Assembly (NCBI RefSeq): GCF_013359695.1
Contig: NZ_JABFMU010000019.1
Coordinates: 1-64,000, forward strand
Origin: Pseudomonas sp. C2B4
GTDB taxonomy: Bacteria; Pseudomonadota; Gammaproteobacteria; Pseudomonadales; Pseudomonadaceae
DNA length: 64,000 nucleotides
Reading direction: 5' to 3'
The position numbers and the translations under genes are program-made. A model generated the notes under the pieces. That model had not been told where the DNA came from, ran no database searches, and saw only the letters and a list, made by a program, of their open reading frames with translations. Positions 48,506-57,800 of this stretch are shown piece after piece. Positions within the stretch are counted from its first letter, which is position 1, and each line of letters opens with the position of its first letter.

Positions 48506-49054
48506 ATGACGGAACAAGTGTCCACAAGCAGGTGCGATTCGCCGCTACTACAGGCCTTCGTCGACAATCGACTGATCCTGGTCAAGATTGCAGCGCGCAT
48601 CACCGGCTGCCGCTCGCGTGCCGAGGATGTGGTGCAGGACGCATTCTTCCGGCTGCAATCGGCGCCCCAGATCACGTCCTCGTTCAAGGCTCAACTCAGT
48701 TATCTGTTCCAGATCGTGCGCAACCTGGCGATCGATCACTACCGCAAGCAGGCGCTGGAGCAGAAGTATTCCGGGCCTGAAGAGGAAGGGCTTAACGTGG
48801 TGATTCAGGGGGCTTCACCGGAAACGTCGCACATCAATTTCTCCACCCTGGAAAACATCGCCGACGCACTCACCGAACTGCCGAGCCGCACCCGCTACGC
48901 CTTCGAGATGTACCGCCTGCACGGCGTGCCACAAAAGGACATCGCCAAGGAACTCGGCGTCTCGCCGACCCTGGTCAACTTCATGATTCGCGATGCGCTG
49001 GTGCACTGCCGCAAGGTATCGGGCAGTCGTGCGGATGCCAGCGCCCGCCGTTAA
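48506..49054 (+). CDS. pvdS: PvdS, iron-starvation ECF sigma factor
   Basis: A 182-residue ECF sigma factor that directs RNA polymerase to pyoverdine genes. Region 2 is DVVQDAFFRLQSA to YLFQIVRNLAIDHYRKQALEQKYSG (about 37-87). Region 4 is LPSRTRYAFEMYRLHGVPQKDIAKELGVSPTLVNFMIRDAL (about 126-166). It is close to P. aeruginosa PvdS throughout. ATG 48506 (MTEQVSTSRCD) is the conserved start; a GTG three codons earlier overlaps the ribosome site. The upstream promoter has a Fur box. Likely targets in the window are the boxes before mbtH, pvdH, pvdL and the acyltransferase gene. Confidence 0.94.
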   Translation: MTEQVSTSRCDSPLLQAFVDNRLILVKIAARITGCRSRAEDVVQDAFFRLQSAPQITSSFKAQLSYLFQIVRNLAIDHYRKQALEQKYSGPEEEGLNVVIQGASPETSHINFSTLENIADALTELPSRTRYAFEMYRLHGVPQKDIAKELGVSPTLVNFMIRDALVHCRKVSGSRADASARR

Positions 49055-49075
49055 GACCTGTGATTTGCATCGCCC

Positions 49076-49172
49076 TCATTCGCGAGCAGGCTCGCTCCCA
49101 CATTGAATCTTTGCTGAACACACCCTTTGTGAACACCTGGGATCAAATGTGGGAGCGAGCCTGCTCGCGAAG
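49076..49172. repeat. REP pair between convergent pvdS and acyltransferase genes
   Basis: Facing arms at 49076-49102 and 49146-49172 sit in the 156-bp gap between the two stop codons. No separate intrinsic terminator is visible, so the pair may serve that role. Confidence 0.8.
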
Positions 49173-49210
49173 ACTGACTCAAGACCGGCGAAGGTCCTGA
49201 GCCCTACGCA

Positions 49211-50215
49211 TCAAACCAACTCACACCGCTCAAAAAACCGCTCACGCCCCAACACCATCAGCGCGGCGCGTTTGTGCGGGAAGTCGAATTCCTTTTCGCA
49301 GTGGAATCGCTGCCCCTGCATATACCCGATCATCTTGCCGTTGTCGGCGCGAGGCTCGGCGACCACTCGCTGAGTGCGCGGATCGTCGAGAAACAGGTAG
49401 TGCGTCAACGCCGATAACCAGCTCGCCACCTTGTGCGGGCCACGGTGGTTTTCTTCCCCCACCAGCATGTGAATGCCACGGTCGTAATCACCGGCCTCGT
49501 AGAACGGGGCGATGCGATCTTCCTTCGCCCAATAGGCTTCGAAATAGGCGAACGGCTGATCGTCGAAACAGCCGATCAGTGTCACGGTATGGGGGTCGGC
49601 ATCGAGCTTGGCCAGGTATTCGCGATGCTGTTCGAGGCTGCCCTCCTCCTGCCAGAAACTGGCGACCCGTGGACTGTTTTGCCAACGGTTGAAACGGGCC
49701 AGGTCCAGGTCGATGTCCACCGTACGCAGGGAAATCCACATCCCCAGCCGCGCATCGAAACGCCGATAGACCTCGCCCCGGGGTTTGACCGGTCGCAGCG
49801 GATGGCGCTTGCCGCCACTGATGACCATCTGCTGTGGATAACTGCCGGTCAGCGCCTGCCTCAGCCAAGGCTGTGGCAGCTGCCAGAACAAGGTGCGCTC
49901 GCAGCAGTATTGGTTCGCCGTTTCCGTGGCGATCAGCAAGCCGCTGAGCAAGGCTTCCGTCGGGGTTTCATCGAGTTGCCAGGTCAGGCGCTGGCAGTCC
50001 GGGTCTCGGGCGAACAGCCAGTAATTGGTGGCCCAGATGGCTTCCTTGGCAGGCCGGTCGCAGCCCTCCTCCATCTGCAACAGCATTTCGGGGGCGCGGG
50101 TCAGCCGCAGCTGGATCAGCGGCTGTCCTTCAAGGCTGAGGCTCAGCCGGTTTCCGGTTTCATCGGCTTCAAGGCTGTTGCCTGTGGGTAAGGCCAGGGC
50201 ATTCAGATTGGGCAT
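49211..50215 (-). CDS. IucB/PvdY-like siderophore acyltransferase (GNAT fold)
   Basis: A 334-residue protein of the siderophore acetyltransferase family (IucB, AlcB, VbsA, PvdYII). The C-terminal GNAT domain (about 165-334) has family blocks RFNRWQNSPRVASFWQEEGS, PFAYFEAYWAKEDRIAPFYEAGDYDRGIHMLVGEE, HRGPHKVASWLSALTHYLFLDDPRTQRVVAEPRADNGKMI and the ending FPHKRAALMVLGRERFF. These enzymes acylate hydroxylysine or N5-hydroxyornithine to a hydroxamate. A perfect PvdS box 41 bp upstream and pvdS next door make an acyl-hydroxyornithine role in pyoverdine likely, acetyl rather than formyl by family. Close to PvdYII, but I leave the symbol open. Confidence 0.82.
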   Translation of the reverse strand: MPNLNALALPTGNSLEADETGNRLSLSLEGQPLIQLRLTRAPEMLLQMEEGCDRPAKEAIWATNYWLFARDPDCQRLTWQLDETPTEALLSGLLIATETANQYCCERTLFWQLPQPWLRQALTGSYPQQMVISGGKRHPLRPVKPRGEVYRRFDARLGMWISLRTVDIDLDLARFNRWQNSPRVASFWQEEGSLEQHREYLAKLDADPHTVTLIGCFDDQPFAYFEAYWAKEDRIAPFYEAGDYDRGIHMLVGEENHRGPHKVASWLSALTHYLFLDDPRTQRVVAEPRADNGKMIGYMQGQRFHCEKEFDFPHKRAALMVLGRERFFERCELV

Positions 50216-50255
50216 GGGTCGGGCTCACGATAATCGTCGACAGTTCTACGATGTG

Positions 50256-50279
50256 ACGTGAGCCGGGGCGGGAAATTTA
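50256..50279 (-). promoter_or_regulatory. PvdS (IS) box of the acyltransferase gene
   Basis: TAAAT (50275-50279) and CGT (50256-50258) on the minus strand, exactly 16 bp apart, form a perfect box 41 bp before the start codon. The rest of 50280-50625 holds three REP copies and no gene. Confidence 0.78.
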
Positions 50280-50337
50280 AGAGGATCGGATCAAGATGGT
50301 GTACATATCCGTTTCTTTGACAGAGGCTCCCCGATCC

Positions 50338-50510
50338 CCTGTGGGAGCGAGCCTGCTCGCGAAGAACGTCAACGATAACGCGCCCTGGCTGGAGATTTGA
50401 GTTGCCTTGTCGTTTCTCGCGAGCAAGCTCGCTCCTACAGTTGGATGTCATACTCCAGCGAATTCAGGTCGGCTTTCAGGCCGCCTTCGCGAGCAGGCTC
50501 GCTCCCACAA
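50338..50510. repeat. Three REP elements in a cluster
   Basis: One forward copy (50338-50366) and two inverted copies (50412-50440 with CAAGCTCGCTCCTACAG variant, and 50480-50510) fill the gap between the acyltransferase promoter and the binding-protein gene. This odd number allows alternative hairpins. Confidence 0.75.
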
Positions 50511-50625
50511 TTAGATCGCAGACAGGCCAGTAACCAAGTCGGCTGACAGGCCGCCTCGAGGTTGCTCTTGCGGCGCCCGCCCCCCTCGAGAGACCGAGCG
50601 CACGACACCTGACGCGTCATCCCGA

Positions 50626-51429
50626 CTAATGCGGAACCGGCACGACCGCAATCTTGTACGGATCGAAAATTTTCAGCATCTGACCATTGTCCCGCAGCTC
50701 CTGCAGCAGTTTGCCGAACGCCTCACCCGTGATTGGCGCGGCCGGGCGCAGGATGGCGTAATGGTGATAAACCTGGTCGACGCGATCGGACACCAGCAAC
50801 TGATCGGCGACTTTCAAATTGCGCAGAAAGTAGTCGCTCAAATAGGAGCGCGTGACCAGTGCGATGTCGGCACGGCCCCGCAGCACCATCAGCAGGTTAC
50901 TGTCATGGGAGTAGGTCAACGTGGCGTTGTAGTGGGTGGTGAGGTATTTGGGTTCGGCATTGAAACTGGCGAACTCGTAGTGGTAGCCACTGAACAGCGC
51001 CAGACGCTTGCCAGCAAGATCGGAAAAATAATCTTGCTCACGCACTGGCCGGCCTTCGGGCTGGCGTTGCGCGACGAAAATCTCGGCATCTTCCAGACCC
51101 ATGTCGACATCGGTGCGGGGAATGTCTTTCCAACCCCAGGCAGGGTTTTCGAAGATCGCCATGTCGATCCGGCCTTGCTTGAAATCACCGAAACGCCGGG
51201 GAATGGAAGTGGGTACCAGGACGAACTGATAGTCGCTTTGCAGGGCGTTGAGGGCCTCGACCAGTTGCGGCAGCAACCCCGTGTCGGCACCGGTTTCCGG
51301 GCGTACGGTATAGGGAGGAAAGTGTGCGGCACCGATGCGCACCAGTTGTGCAGCCTGGGACGGAATCAGCCATAACGCCGCAAACGCTGCCAGCAAAATC
51401 CGTAGAGCCGTCCGAATTGGCGAAGACAT
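50626..51429 (-). CDS. Periplasmic solute-binding protein (family 3-like)
   Basis: A 267-residue protein with a signal peptide (to about residue 28, LWLIPSQAA). The mature fold is that of polar amino-acid binding proteins: RIGAAHFPPYTVRPETGADTGLLPQLVEALN at the start, RIDMAIFENPAWGWKD, and DIALVTRSYLSDYFL. No permease or ATPase gene is adjacent, so it is an orphan binding protein or a sensor-like domain. The ligand is unknown. ATG 51427-51429 is preferred to the TTG one codon earlier. It lies leftward, 95 bp from atuR on the same strand. Confidence 0.75.
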   Translation of the reverse strand: MSSPIRTALRILLAAFAALWLIPSQAAQLVRIGAAHFPPYTVRPETGADTGLLPQLVEALNALQSDYQFVLVPTSIPRRFGDFKQGRIDMAIFENPAWGWKDIPRTDVDMGLEDAEIFVAQRQPEGRPVREQDYFSDLAGKRLALFSGYHYEFASFNAEPKYLTTHYNATLTYSHDSNLLMVLRGRADIALVTRSYLSDYFLRNLKVADQLLVSDRVDQVYHHYAILRPAAPITGEAFGKLLQELRDNGQMLKIFDPYKIAVVPVPH

Positions 51430-51524
51430 CAATACAAGCCACTCCCCAAAAATACTGCATCAATGCATTCAAGCTAGGCGGTTTCGTACAGTTAGCCAGT
51501 TTCCTGCCGCCCCACACACACTTA

Positions 51525-52148
51525 TTATTTTTCCTCCAACACCAGGATCAGCGCCTCATCGGCCAACTGGTCGAGGCTCATGCTGCCATCGGCGCGAAAC
51601 CAGGTGGTGGTCCAGGACAGCGCCCCGGTGAGGAAACGCCGGGTGATGAACACATCACCGCGTATGAATCCCGAATTCTTGGCCTCACCCAGCACCTGCA
51701 GCCAGATGTCTTCATAGATGTCGCGCAGCGCCAGGACTTTTGCCTGGCCCTCCTCGGACAGCGAGCGCCATTCGTAGACCAGCACCGCCATGGCCTCGCC
51801 ACTGCCGCCCATGATCGACTGCAATTCGCAGCGGATCAATGCCAGCACCCGTTCGCGCACGTTGCTGGCCTCGGCGATGGCCGCACGCATCAACGCCGTG
51901 TTGTAGCGGATCGTCTCCTCCATCACGGCCCGCAGGATCTCGTCCTTGCTTTTGAAGTGGTGGAAGATGCTTCCCGACTGAATGCCCACGGCGCCCGCCA
52001 GGTCGCGCACGGTGGTGCGCTCGTAGCCTTTATTGCGAAACAGGTGGGCCGCCACTTGCAGCAGCTTGCCACGGGCGCTGTCCGGATCAGTCAGTTGGCC
52101 GTCGTCGACCAACTCGCGCATGACCCCCAGGGCTTTTTGCTCGTCCAC
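51525..52148 (-). CDS. atuR: AtuR-type TetR repressor of terpene utilisation
   Basis: A 207-residue TetR regulator. The helix-turn-helix is residues about 20-65 (LLQVAAHLFRNKGYERTTVRDLAGAVGIQSGSIFHHFKSKDEIL), followed by an effector domain. The frame extends to 52373 but would cross the operators. GTG 52148 has AGGAGA 6 bp upstream and is preferred. It is divergent from atuA, as in P. aeruginosa, where AtuR represses the atu genes until a terpene-derived CoA ester is present. Two 16-bp operator-like sites fill the shared promoter. Confidence 0.83.
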   Translation of the reverse strand: MDEQKALGVMRELVDDGQLTDPDSARGKLLQVAAHLFRNKGYERTTVRDLAGAVGIQSGSIFHHFKSKDEILRAVMEETIRYNTALMRAAIAEASNVRERVLALIRCELQSIMGGSGEAMAVLVYEWRSLSEEGQAKVLALRDIYEDIWLQVLGEAKNSGFIRGDVFITRRFLTGALSWTTTWFRADGSMSLDQLADEALILVLEEK

Positions 52149-52221
52149 CCGTTCTCTCCTACAGTCATGATCACCGCTAAAACAGCGGGGTTGCGCGGGC
52201 AATTTAAGCTGGCATTGGCAA

Positions 52222-52280
52222 CCAAGCAAGCGCTCGGGCCGAAGATATTTCAGCCGTTTACAAACCAAGCGCTTGCTTGG
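52222..52280. promoter_or_regulatory. Pair of inverted AtuR-type operators
   Basis: CCAAGCAAGCGCTCGG (52222-52237) recurs in inverse orientation as CCAAGCGCTTGCTTGG (52265-52280) with one mismatch, 27 bp apart. Each site is itself partly symmetric (CCAAGC/GCTTGG ends). They lie between atuR and atuA, 74 bp and 32 bp from the start codons, as expected for AtuR repression of both genes. Confidence 0.7.
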
Positions 52281-52311
52281 TAGTCTCGATGCACGACTGT
52301 CGGAGGTGGTT

Positions 52312-54114
52312 ATGGAATTGACTGCGCCCAAAACAATTCGCATCGGTTGCGCCAGCGCCTTCTGGGGAGACACCTCGACCGCCGCCGCGCAACTGGTGGA
52401 AGGTGGCCGCCTGGACTACCTGGTGTTCGATTACCTGGCGGAAATAACGATGTCGATCATGGCCGGCGCCCGGATGAAAGATCCCCAGGCCGGTTACGCC
52501 AGCGACTTCGTCGAAGTCCTGAGCCCGCTGCTCACACAACTGGCCGAGCAAAAAATCCGTGTCATCAGCAACGCCGGCGGAGTCAATCCGCAGGCGTGTG
52601 CCGCCGCCCTGCAAGCCGCCTGCGACAAGGCCGGGGTCGCCTTGAAGATTGCCGTGCTGCTGGGTGACGATCTGCAACCGCAGTTCAAACAGCTGGGCAC
52701 TCACGGTATCCATGAAATGTTCAGCGGTGCTCCACTGCCACCGATGTGTGTCTCGACCAACGCCTACCTCGGGGCGCCGGGCATCGTCGAAGCCCTGCGT
52801 CTGGGCGCGGACATCGTGATCACCGGGCGGGTGGTTGACAGCGCCGTGGTCAGCGCCGCACTGATGCATGAGTTCAACTGGTCGTGGCACGACTACGACA
52901 AACTGGCCCAGGCCGCGCTGGCCGGGCACATCATCGAATGTGGCGCGCAGTGCACCGGGGGCAATTTCACCGATTGGCGCGACGTGCCCGACTACGAACA
53001 CATCGGTTTTCCCATCGTCGAAGTCAGCGCCGACAGCCAGTTTATTGTCAGTAAACCCGAAGGTTCCGGAGGCCTGGTCACCCCCCTCACCGTGGGTGAG
53101 CAGATGCTCTATGAAATTGGCGATCCGCGGGCCTATCTGCTGCCCGATGTGGTGTGTGATTTCACTCAGGTCAAACTGGTGCAGCAAGGCAGGCATGCGG
53201 TGCAGGTGCATGGCGCCAAAGGCTTGCCGCCCACCGACCAGTACAAGGTCAGCGCCACATACCCGGAGGGTTTCCGCTGCACCGCCAGTTGCCTGATCGC
53301 CGGCATCGATGCGGTCGACAAGGCCCGGCGCGTCAGCGACGCGATCATCAACAAGACGTCGGAAATCTTCACCCAGCGCGGCTGGGGGCCCTACAGCGAT
53401 GTGAACATCGAACTGCTCGGCAGCGAGGCCACTTACGGCCCCCACGGCCAGCGTCGGGACAGTCGCGAAGTGGTGATCAAGCTCGCCGTGCGCCATCCCA
53501 ACAAGCAGGCATTGATTGTGTTCTCCCGGGAAATCGCCCAGGCCGCCACCGGCATGGCACCCGGGCTGACCGGCATCGTCGGCGGGCGGCCGACGGTGTA
53601 TCCGCTGATCCGCTTGTTCTCATTCCTCATCGACAAAACCCTGTGCACGCTGGAAATTGATCTCATGGGCGAGCGCCATCCGTGCACCCTGCCCGCCCTG
53701 GATGTGCTCGACACCCACGATTTGCCTGCGCCGTTCGAACCACCCAAGCCAGACGGCCCGGCCGACGCCAGCGTGGCGCTGATCAAGCTGGCGGTTGCCC
53801 GATCGGGTGACAAAGGCAACCACAGCAACATCGGCGTCATGGCCCGCAGGCCCGAATACCTGCCATGGATCGCCGAGGCGTTGACCCCGGCAGTGATCGT
53901 CGACTGGATGAGCCACGTCCTCGACCCGGTGCACGGACGTGTCGAGCGCTGGTACTTGCCCGCCACCCACAGTCTTAATTTTCTTCTGGAGAATGCCCTC
54001 GGCGGCGGAGGCGTGGCCAGCCTGCGCATCGACCCGCAAGGCAAGGCGTTCGCCCAGCAACTGCTGGAAATCCAGATTCCGGTGCCGCAGCGCATCGCCG
54101 ACCAGGTCAACTAG
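52312..54114 (+). CDS. atuA: AtuA, acyclic terpene utilisation protein
   Basis: A 600-residue AtuA-family (DUF1446-type) protein. N-terminal part: [40 protein letters not shown] and [30 protein letters not shown]. The C-terminal part, about 490-600, has [22 protein letters not shown] and [18 protein letters not shown], a separate small domain. The reaction is unknown, although the gene is induced with and usually opens the atu operon. ATG 52312 has GGAGG 7 bp upstream; the frame from TTG 52273 overlaps the operator. The next gene is 12 bp away. Confidence 0.87.
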   Translation: MELTAPKTIRIGCASAFWGDTSTAAAQLVEGGRLDYLVFDYLAEITMSIMAGARMKDPQAGYASDFVEVLSPLLTQLAEQKIRVISNAGGVNPQACAAALQAACDKAGVALKIAVLLGDDLQPQFKQLGTHGIHEMFSGAPLPPMCVSTNAYLGAPGIVEALRLGADIVITGRVVDSAVVSAALMHEFNWSWHDYDKLAQAALAGHIIECGAQCTGGNFTDWRDVPDYEHIGFPIVEVSADSQFIVSKPEGSGGLVTPLTVGEQMLYEIGDPRAYLLPDVVCDFTQVKLVQQGRHAVQVHGAKGLPPTDQYKVSATYPEGFRCTASCLIAGIDAVDKARRVSDAIINKTSEIFTQRGWGPYSDVNIELLGSEATYGPHGQRRDSREVVIKLAVRHPNKQALIVFSREIAQAATGMAPGLTGIVGGRPTVYPLIRLFSFLIDKTLCTLEIDLMGERHPCTLPALDVLDTHDLPAPFEPPKPDGPADASVALIKLAVARSGDKGNHSNIGVMARRPEYLPWIAEALTPAVIVDWMSHVLDPVHGRVERWYLPATHSLNFLLENALGGGGVASLRIDPQGKAFAQQLLEIQIPVPQRIADQVN

Positions 54115-54126
54115 AGGACTGCCACC

Positions 54127-54996
54127 ATGGCCTACGATTCGATTTTCAAAGCCGACCTGTTTGCGGGCCAGACCATCATCGTCACCGGCGGCGGCAGTGG
54201 CATCGGCCGCTGCACCGCCCACGAACTGGCGGCCCTCGGCGCCCACGTGCTGCTGGTCGGGCGCAAGGCCGACAAGCTGAAAACCGTTGCTGCCGAAATT
54301 GCCGAAGACGGTGGCAAGGCGGACTGGATCGTCTGCGATATCCGTGACGAAGACGCGGTCAAGGATCGTGTCGGCGACCTGATCAAAAAGCACGGCCCGA
54401 TTCACGGCCTGGTCAACAATGCCGGCGGGCAGTACCCATCCCCCCTGGCTTCGATCAACCAGAAGGGTTTTGAAACCGTGATGCGCACCAATCTGGTCGG
54501 CGGTTTCCTGATGGCCCGGGAAGTGTTCAACCAGTCCATGAGCAAGCACGGCGGCGCCATCGTCAACATGCTCGCCGACATGTGGGGCGGCATGCCCGGC
54601 ATGGGCCACTCCGGCGCAGCGCGTTCGGGCATGGACAACCTCACCAAGACCGCCGCCTTCGAATGGGGTTATGCGGGGGTGCGGGTCAACGCGGTGGCGC
54701 CGGGCTGGATCGCGTCCAGCGGCATGGACACCTACGAAGGTGCGTTCAAGGCGGTGATCCCGACCTTGCGCGAACACGTGCCGCTCAAGCGCATCGGTAC
54801 CGAATCGGAAGTCAGCGCGGCGATCGTTTTCCTGCTCAGCCCGGCGGCCGCGTTCGTCAGCGGCAGCACCTTGCGCATCGATGGCGCCGCCAGCCTCGGC
54901 GGGCGGGCGTGGCCGATCCACAAGGCGACCAACAGTGAGTCATACAACGGATTTCACCGTGCCTATCTTCCGGACGTGCTCAAGGACAAGGAATAA
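54127..54996 (+). CDS. atuB: AtuB, short-chain dehydrogenase/reductase
   Basis: A 289-residue SDR. The dinucleotide loop is VTGGGSGIGRCT (residues 19-30) and NNAGGQYPSP follows at about 98. In place of YxxxK it has HSGAARSGMDNLTKTAAFEWG, the variant of peroxisomal trans-2-enoyl-CoA reductase (PECR) and 2,4-dienoyl-CoA reductase relatives, so a reductase acting on a CoA ester is more likely than an alcohol dehydrogenase. It is followed after 3 bp by atuC. Its precise step in citronellol breakdown is not established. Confidence 0.84.
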   Translation: MAYDSIFKADLFAGQTIIVTGGGSGIGRCTAHELAALGAHVLLVGRKADKLKTVAAEIAEDGGKADWIVCDIRDEDAVKDRVGDLIKKHGPIHGLVNNAGGQYPSPLASINQKGFETVMRTNLVGGFLMAREVFNQSMSKHGGAIVNMLADMWGGMPGMGHSGAARSGMDNLTKTAAFEWGYAGVRVNAVAPGWIASSGMDTYEGAFKAVIPTLREHVPLKRIGTESEVSAAIVFLLSPAAAFVSGSTLRIDGAASLGGRAWPIHKATNSESYNGFHRAYLPDVLKDKE

Positions 54997-54999
54997 GCC

Positions 55000-56616
55000 A
55001 TGCCGGTGATTCAGTCGCAACTCGATCCCAACAGCGAACAGTTCGCCCACAATCGCGCGGCGATGCTGACCGCGATCGAACAGGTCCAGGCACTTGAACG
55101 GAATCTGCTGAACAAGGCCGCCGAAGCCAAAACCAAATTCGATAAACGCGGGCAGTTGCTGCCTCGCGAACGCCTCAATCTGCTGCTGGACCCTGGCGCG
55201 CCGTTCCTCGAACTGGCGAGCCTGGCCGGCTACAAACTGCACGACGACAAGGATGGCAGCTCGGCCGGTGGCAGCCTGATCGCCGGCATCGGTTACGTGT
55301 CCGGGGTGCGGGCGTTGATCGTGGCGAACAACAGCGCGATCAAGGGCGGGACCATTTCCCCCAGCGGCCTGAAAAAGTCCCTGCGCCTGCAGCAGATCGC
55401 CATGGAAAACAAACTGCCGGTGATTACCCTCGCCGAAAGCGGTGGCGCCAACCTCAATTACGCGGCGGAGATTTTCGTCGAAGGCGCGCGCAGCTTTGCC
55501 AATCAGGCGCGAATGTCGGCCATGGGCCTGCCGCAGATCACCGTGGTACACGGCTCGGCCACGGCGGGCGGCGCTTATCAGCCGGGATTGTCGGATTACG
55601 TGGTGGTGGTGCGTGGCAAGGCCAAGCTGTTTCTTGCCGGGCCGCCCCTGCTGAAAGCGGCAACCGGTGAAGTCGCCACCGACGAAGAATTGGGCGGCGC
55701 CGAGATGCACGCACAAACCGCCGGCACCGCCGAATACCTGGCCGAAAACGATGCCGACGGTGTGCGTCAGGTGCGCGAGATCGTCAGCCTGCTGTCATGG
55801 AACGAGCAGTTGCCGTGGCGCCCCGAACCGCAATGGGAAGCACCGCTCTACCCCATCGATGAACTGCTGGGACTGATTCCGGACGACCCGAAAAAGCCCT
55901 ACGACGTACGCGAAATCATCGCTCGCATTGCCGACGGTTCGAACTTCCTCGACTTCAAGAACGAGTTCGATCAGCAGACCGTGTGCGGTCATCTGAAAAT
56001 CCAGGGTCGCACCTGCGGCTTCATTGGCAACAACGGCCCGATTACGCCCAAGGGCGCGAGCAAGGCTGCCCAGTTCATTCAACTGTGCGATCAGAGCCAG
56101 ACGCCCTTGCTGTTTTTCCACAACACCACCGGGTTCATGGTCGGCACCGAATCGGAGCAGCAAGGCGTGATCAAGCATGGCGCCAAGATGATCCAGGCCG
56201 TCGCCAATGCCCGGGTACCGAAACTCACGATCGTGGTCGGCGGTTCCTATGGCGCCGGCAATTACGCGATGTGCGGTCGCGGCCTCGATCCACGCTTTAT
56301 CTTCGCCTGGCCCAACAGCCGCACCGCCGTGATGGGCGGCGCCCAGGCCGGCAAGGTGCTGCGCATCGTCACCGAGGCCAAACAGGCCAAGGACGGCCTG
56401 GTGCCCGACCCGAAAATGCTCGACATGCTGGAACAGGTCACCGCGCAGAAACTCGACAGCCAGTCCACGGCGCTCTATGGCAGCGCCAATCTGTGGGACG
56501 ACGGTTTGATCGATCCCCGGGACACCCGGACCTTGCTCGGTTACTTGCTGGATATCTGTCATGAGGCCGAGGTGCGGCCGCTGCAAACCAACAGTTTTGG
56601 CGTGGCCCGGCTCTAG
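55000..56616 (+). CDS. atuC: AtuC, geranyl-CoA carboxylase carboxyltransferase (beta) subunit
   Basis: A 538-residue carboxyltransferase that, with AtuF, carboxylates cis-geranyl-CoA. Motifs: LLPRERLNLLLDPGAPFLELASLAGY, the N-domain oxyanion region VSGVRALIVANNSAIKGGTISP, LAESGGANLNYAAEIF, and the C-domain FIGNNGPITPKGASKAAQFIQLCDQ and FFHNTTGFMVGTESEQQGVIKHGAKM. Methylcrotonyl-CoA carboxylase (LiuB) is the close alternative, but the surrounding atu gene order decides. Separated from atuD by 26 bp. Confidence 0.88.
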   Translation: MPVIQSQLDPNSEQFAHNRAAMLTAIEQVQALERNLLNKAAEAKTKFDKRGQLLPRERLNLLLDPGAPFLELASLAGYKLHDDKDGSSAGGSLIAGIGYVSGVRALIVANNSAIKGGTISPSGLKKSLRLQQIAMENKLPVITLAESGGANLNYAAEIFVEGARSFANQARMSAMGLPQITVVHGSATAGGAYQPGLSDYVVVVRGKAKLFLAGPPLLKAATGEVATDEELGGAEMHAQTAGTAEYLAENDADGVRQVREIVSLLSWNEQLPWRPEPQWEAPLYPIDELLGLIPDDPKKPYDVREIIARIADGSNFLDFKNEFDQQTVCGHLKIQGRTCGFIGNNGPITPKGASKAAQFIQLCDQSQTPLLFFHNTTGFMVGTESEQQGVIKHGAKMIQAVANARVPKLTIVVGGSYGAGNYAMCGRGLDPRFIFAWPNSRTAVMGGAQAGKVLRIVTEAKQAKDGLVPDPKMLDMLEQVTAQKLDSQSTALYGSANLWDDGLIDPRDTRTLLGYLLDICHEAEVRPLQTNSFGVARL

Positions 56617-56642
56617 GCCGACTAACAAGGAGAACAACAAAA

Positions 56643-57800
56643 ATGATCTTCACCCAGGAACACGAAGCACTGCGCCGCACCGTCCGCCAATTCGTCGATC
56701 ACGAGATCAACCCCTACGTCGAGGAATGGGAAAAGGCCGGGCGTTTTCCGATCCATGACATCTTCCGCAAGGCTGGCGACCTTGGCCTGCTGGGGATCTC
56801 CAAACCGGAAAAATTCGGCGGCATGGGGCTGGACTACAGCTACTCGATCGTCGCCGCCGAAGAGTTCGGCACCATCCATTGCGGCGGCATTCCGATGTCC
56901 ATTGGCGTACAGACCGACATGTGCACCCCGGCCCTGGCACGTTTTGGTTCCGATGAGTTGCGCGACGAGTTCCTGCGCCCGGCGATCAGTGGTGAACAGG
57001 TCGGCTGCATCGGCGTTTCGGAAGTCGGTGCCGGGTCCGACGTGGCCGGGTTGAAAACCACGGCGCGCAAGGATGGCGACGACTACGTGATCAACGGCAG
57101 CAAGATGTGGATCACCAACTCGCCAAGCGCCGATTTCATTTGCCTGCTGGCCAACACCTCAGACGACAAGCCGCACATCAACAAGTCGCTGATCATGGTG
57201 CCGATGAACACACCGGGTATCAGCCTCAGCTCGCACCTGGACAAGCTCGGCATGCGCAGTTCGGAAACCGCCCAGGTGTTTTTCGACAATGTGCGCGTAC
57301 CGCAACGCAACCGCATCGGCCATGAAGGCGCGGGGTTCATGATGCAAATGCTGCAGTTCCAGGAGGAACGCCTGTTCGGCGCAGCCAATATGATCAAGGG
57401 CCTGGAGTACTGCGTCGACAGCACCATCGAATACTGCAAGGAGCGCAAGACGTTCGGCAGCGCGCTGATCGATAACCAGGTCATTCACTTCCGCCTGGCC
57501 GAATTGCAGACCGAAATCGAATGCCTGCGCGCGTTGGTCTATCAAGCCACCGAGCAATACGTCAAAGGCCAGGACGTCACTCGCCTGGCGTCCATGGCCA
57601 AGCTCAAGGCCGGTCGGCTGGGTCGCGAAGTCAGCGACAGCTGCCTGCAATATTGGGGCGGCATGGGTTTCATGTGGGACAACCCGGTGGCCCGCGCTTA
57701 CCGTGATGTGCGGCTGGTGTCGATTGGCGGCGGTGCCGACGAGATCATGCTGGGGATCATCTGCAAACTCATGGGCATCCTGCCGGGGAAAAAGAAATGA
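56643..57800 (+). CDS. atuD: AtuD, citronellyl-CoA dehydrogenase
   Basis: A 385-residue acyl-CoA dehydrogenase that introduces the double bond in citronellyl-CoA to give cis-geranyl-CoA. FAD and substrate motifs: GCIGVSEVGAGSDVAGLKTTARKDGDDYVINGSKMWITN (about 120-158), GMRSSETAQVFFDNVRVP, and the C-terminal QYWGGMGFMWDNPVARAYRDVRLVSIGGGADEIM. Length and motifs are typical of the family. ATG 56643 follows AAGGAGAA. It overlaps atuE by 4 bp. Confidence 0.86.
   Translation: MIFTQEHEALRRTVRQFVDHEINPYVEEWEKAGRFPIHDIFRKAGDLGLLGISKPEKFGGMGLDYSYSIVAAEEFGTIHCGGIPMSIGVQTDMCTPALARFGSDELRDEFLRPAISGEQVGCIGVSEVGAGSDVAGLKTTARKDGDDYVINGSKMWITNSPSADFICLLANTSDDKPHINKSLIMVPMNTPGISLSSHLDKLGMRSSETAQVFFDNVRVPQRNRIGHEGAGFMMQMLQFQEERLFGAANMIKGLEYCVDSTIEYCKERKTFGSALIDNQVIHFRLAELQTEIECLRALVYQATEQYVKGQDVTRLASMAKLKAGRLGREVSDSCLQYWGGMGFMWDNPVARAYRDVRLVSIGGGADEIMLGIICKLMGILPGKKK

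Noticed and set aside
50338..50510. CRISPR-like array of three repeats
   Set aside because: The copies are in mixed orientation with uneven spacing and match REP elements; no cas genes are present.
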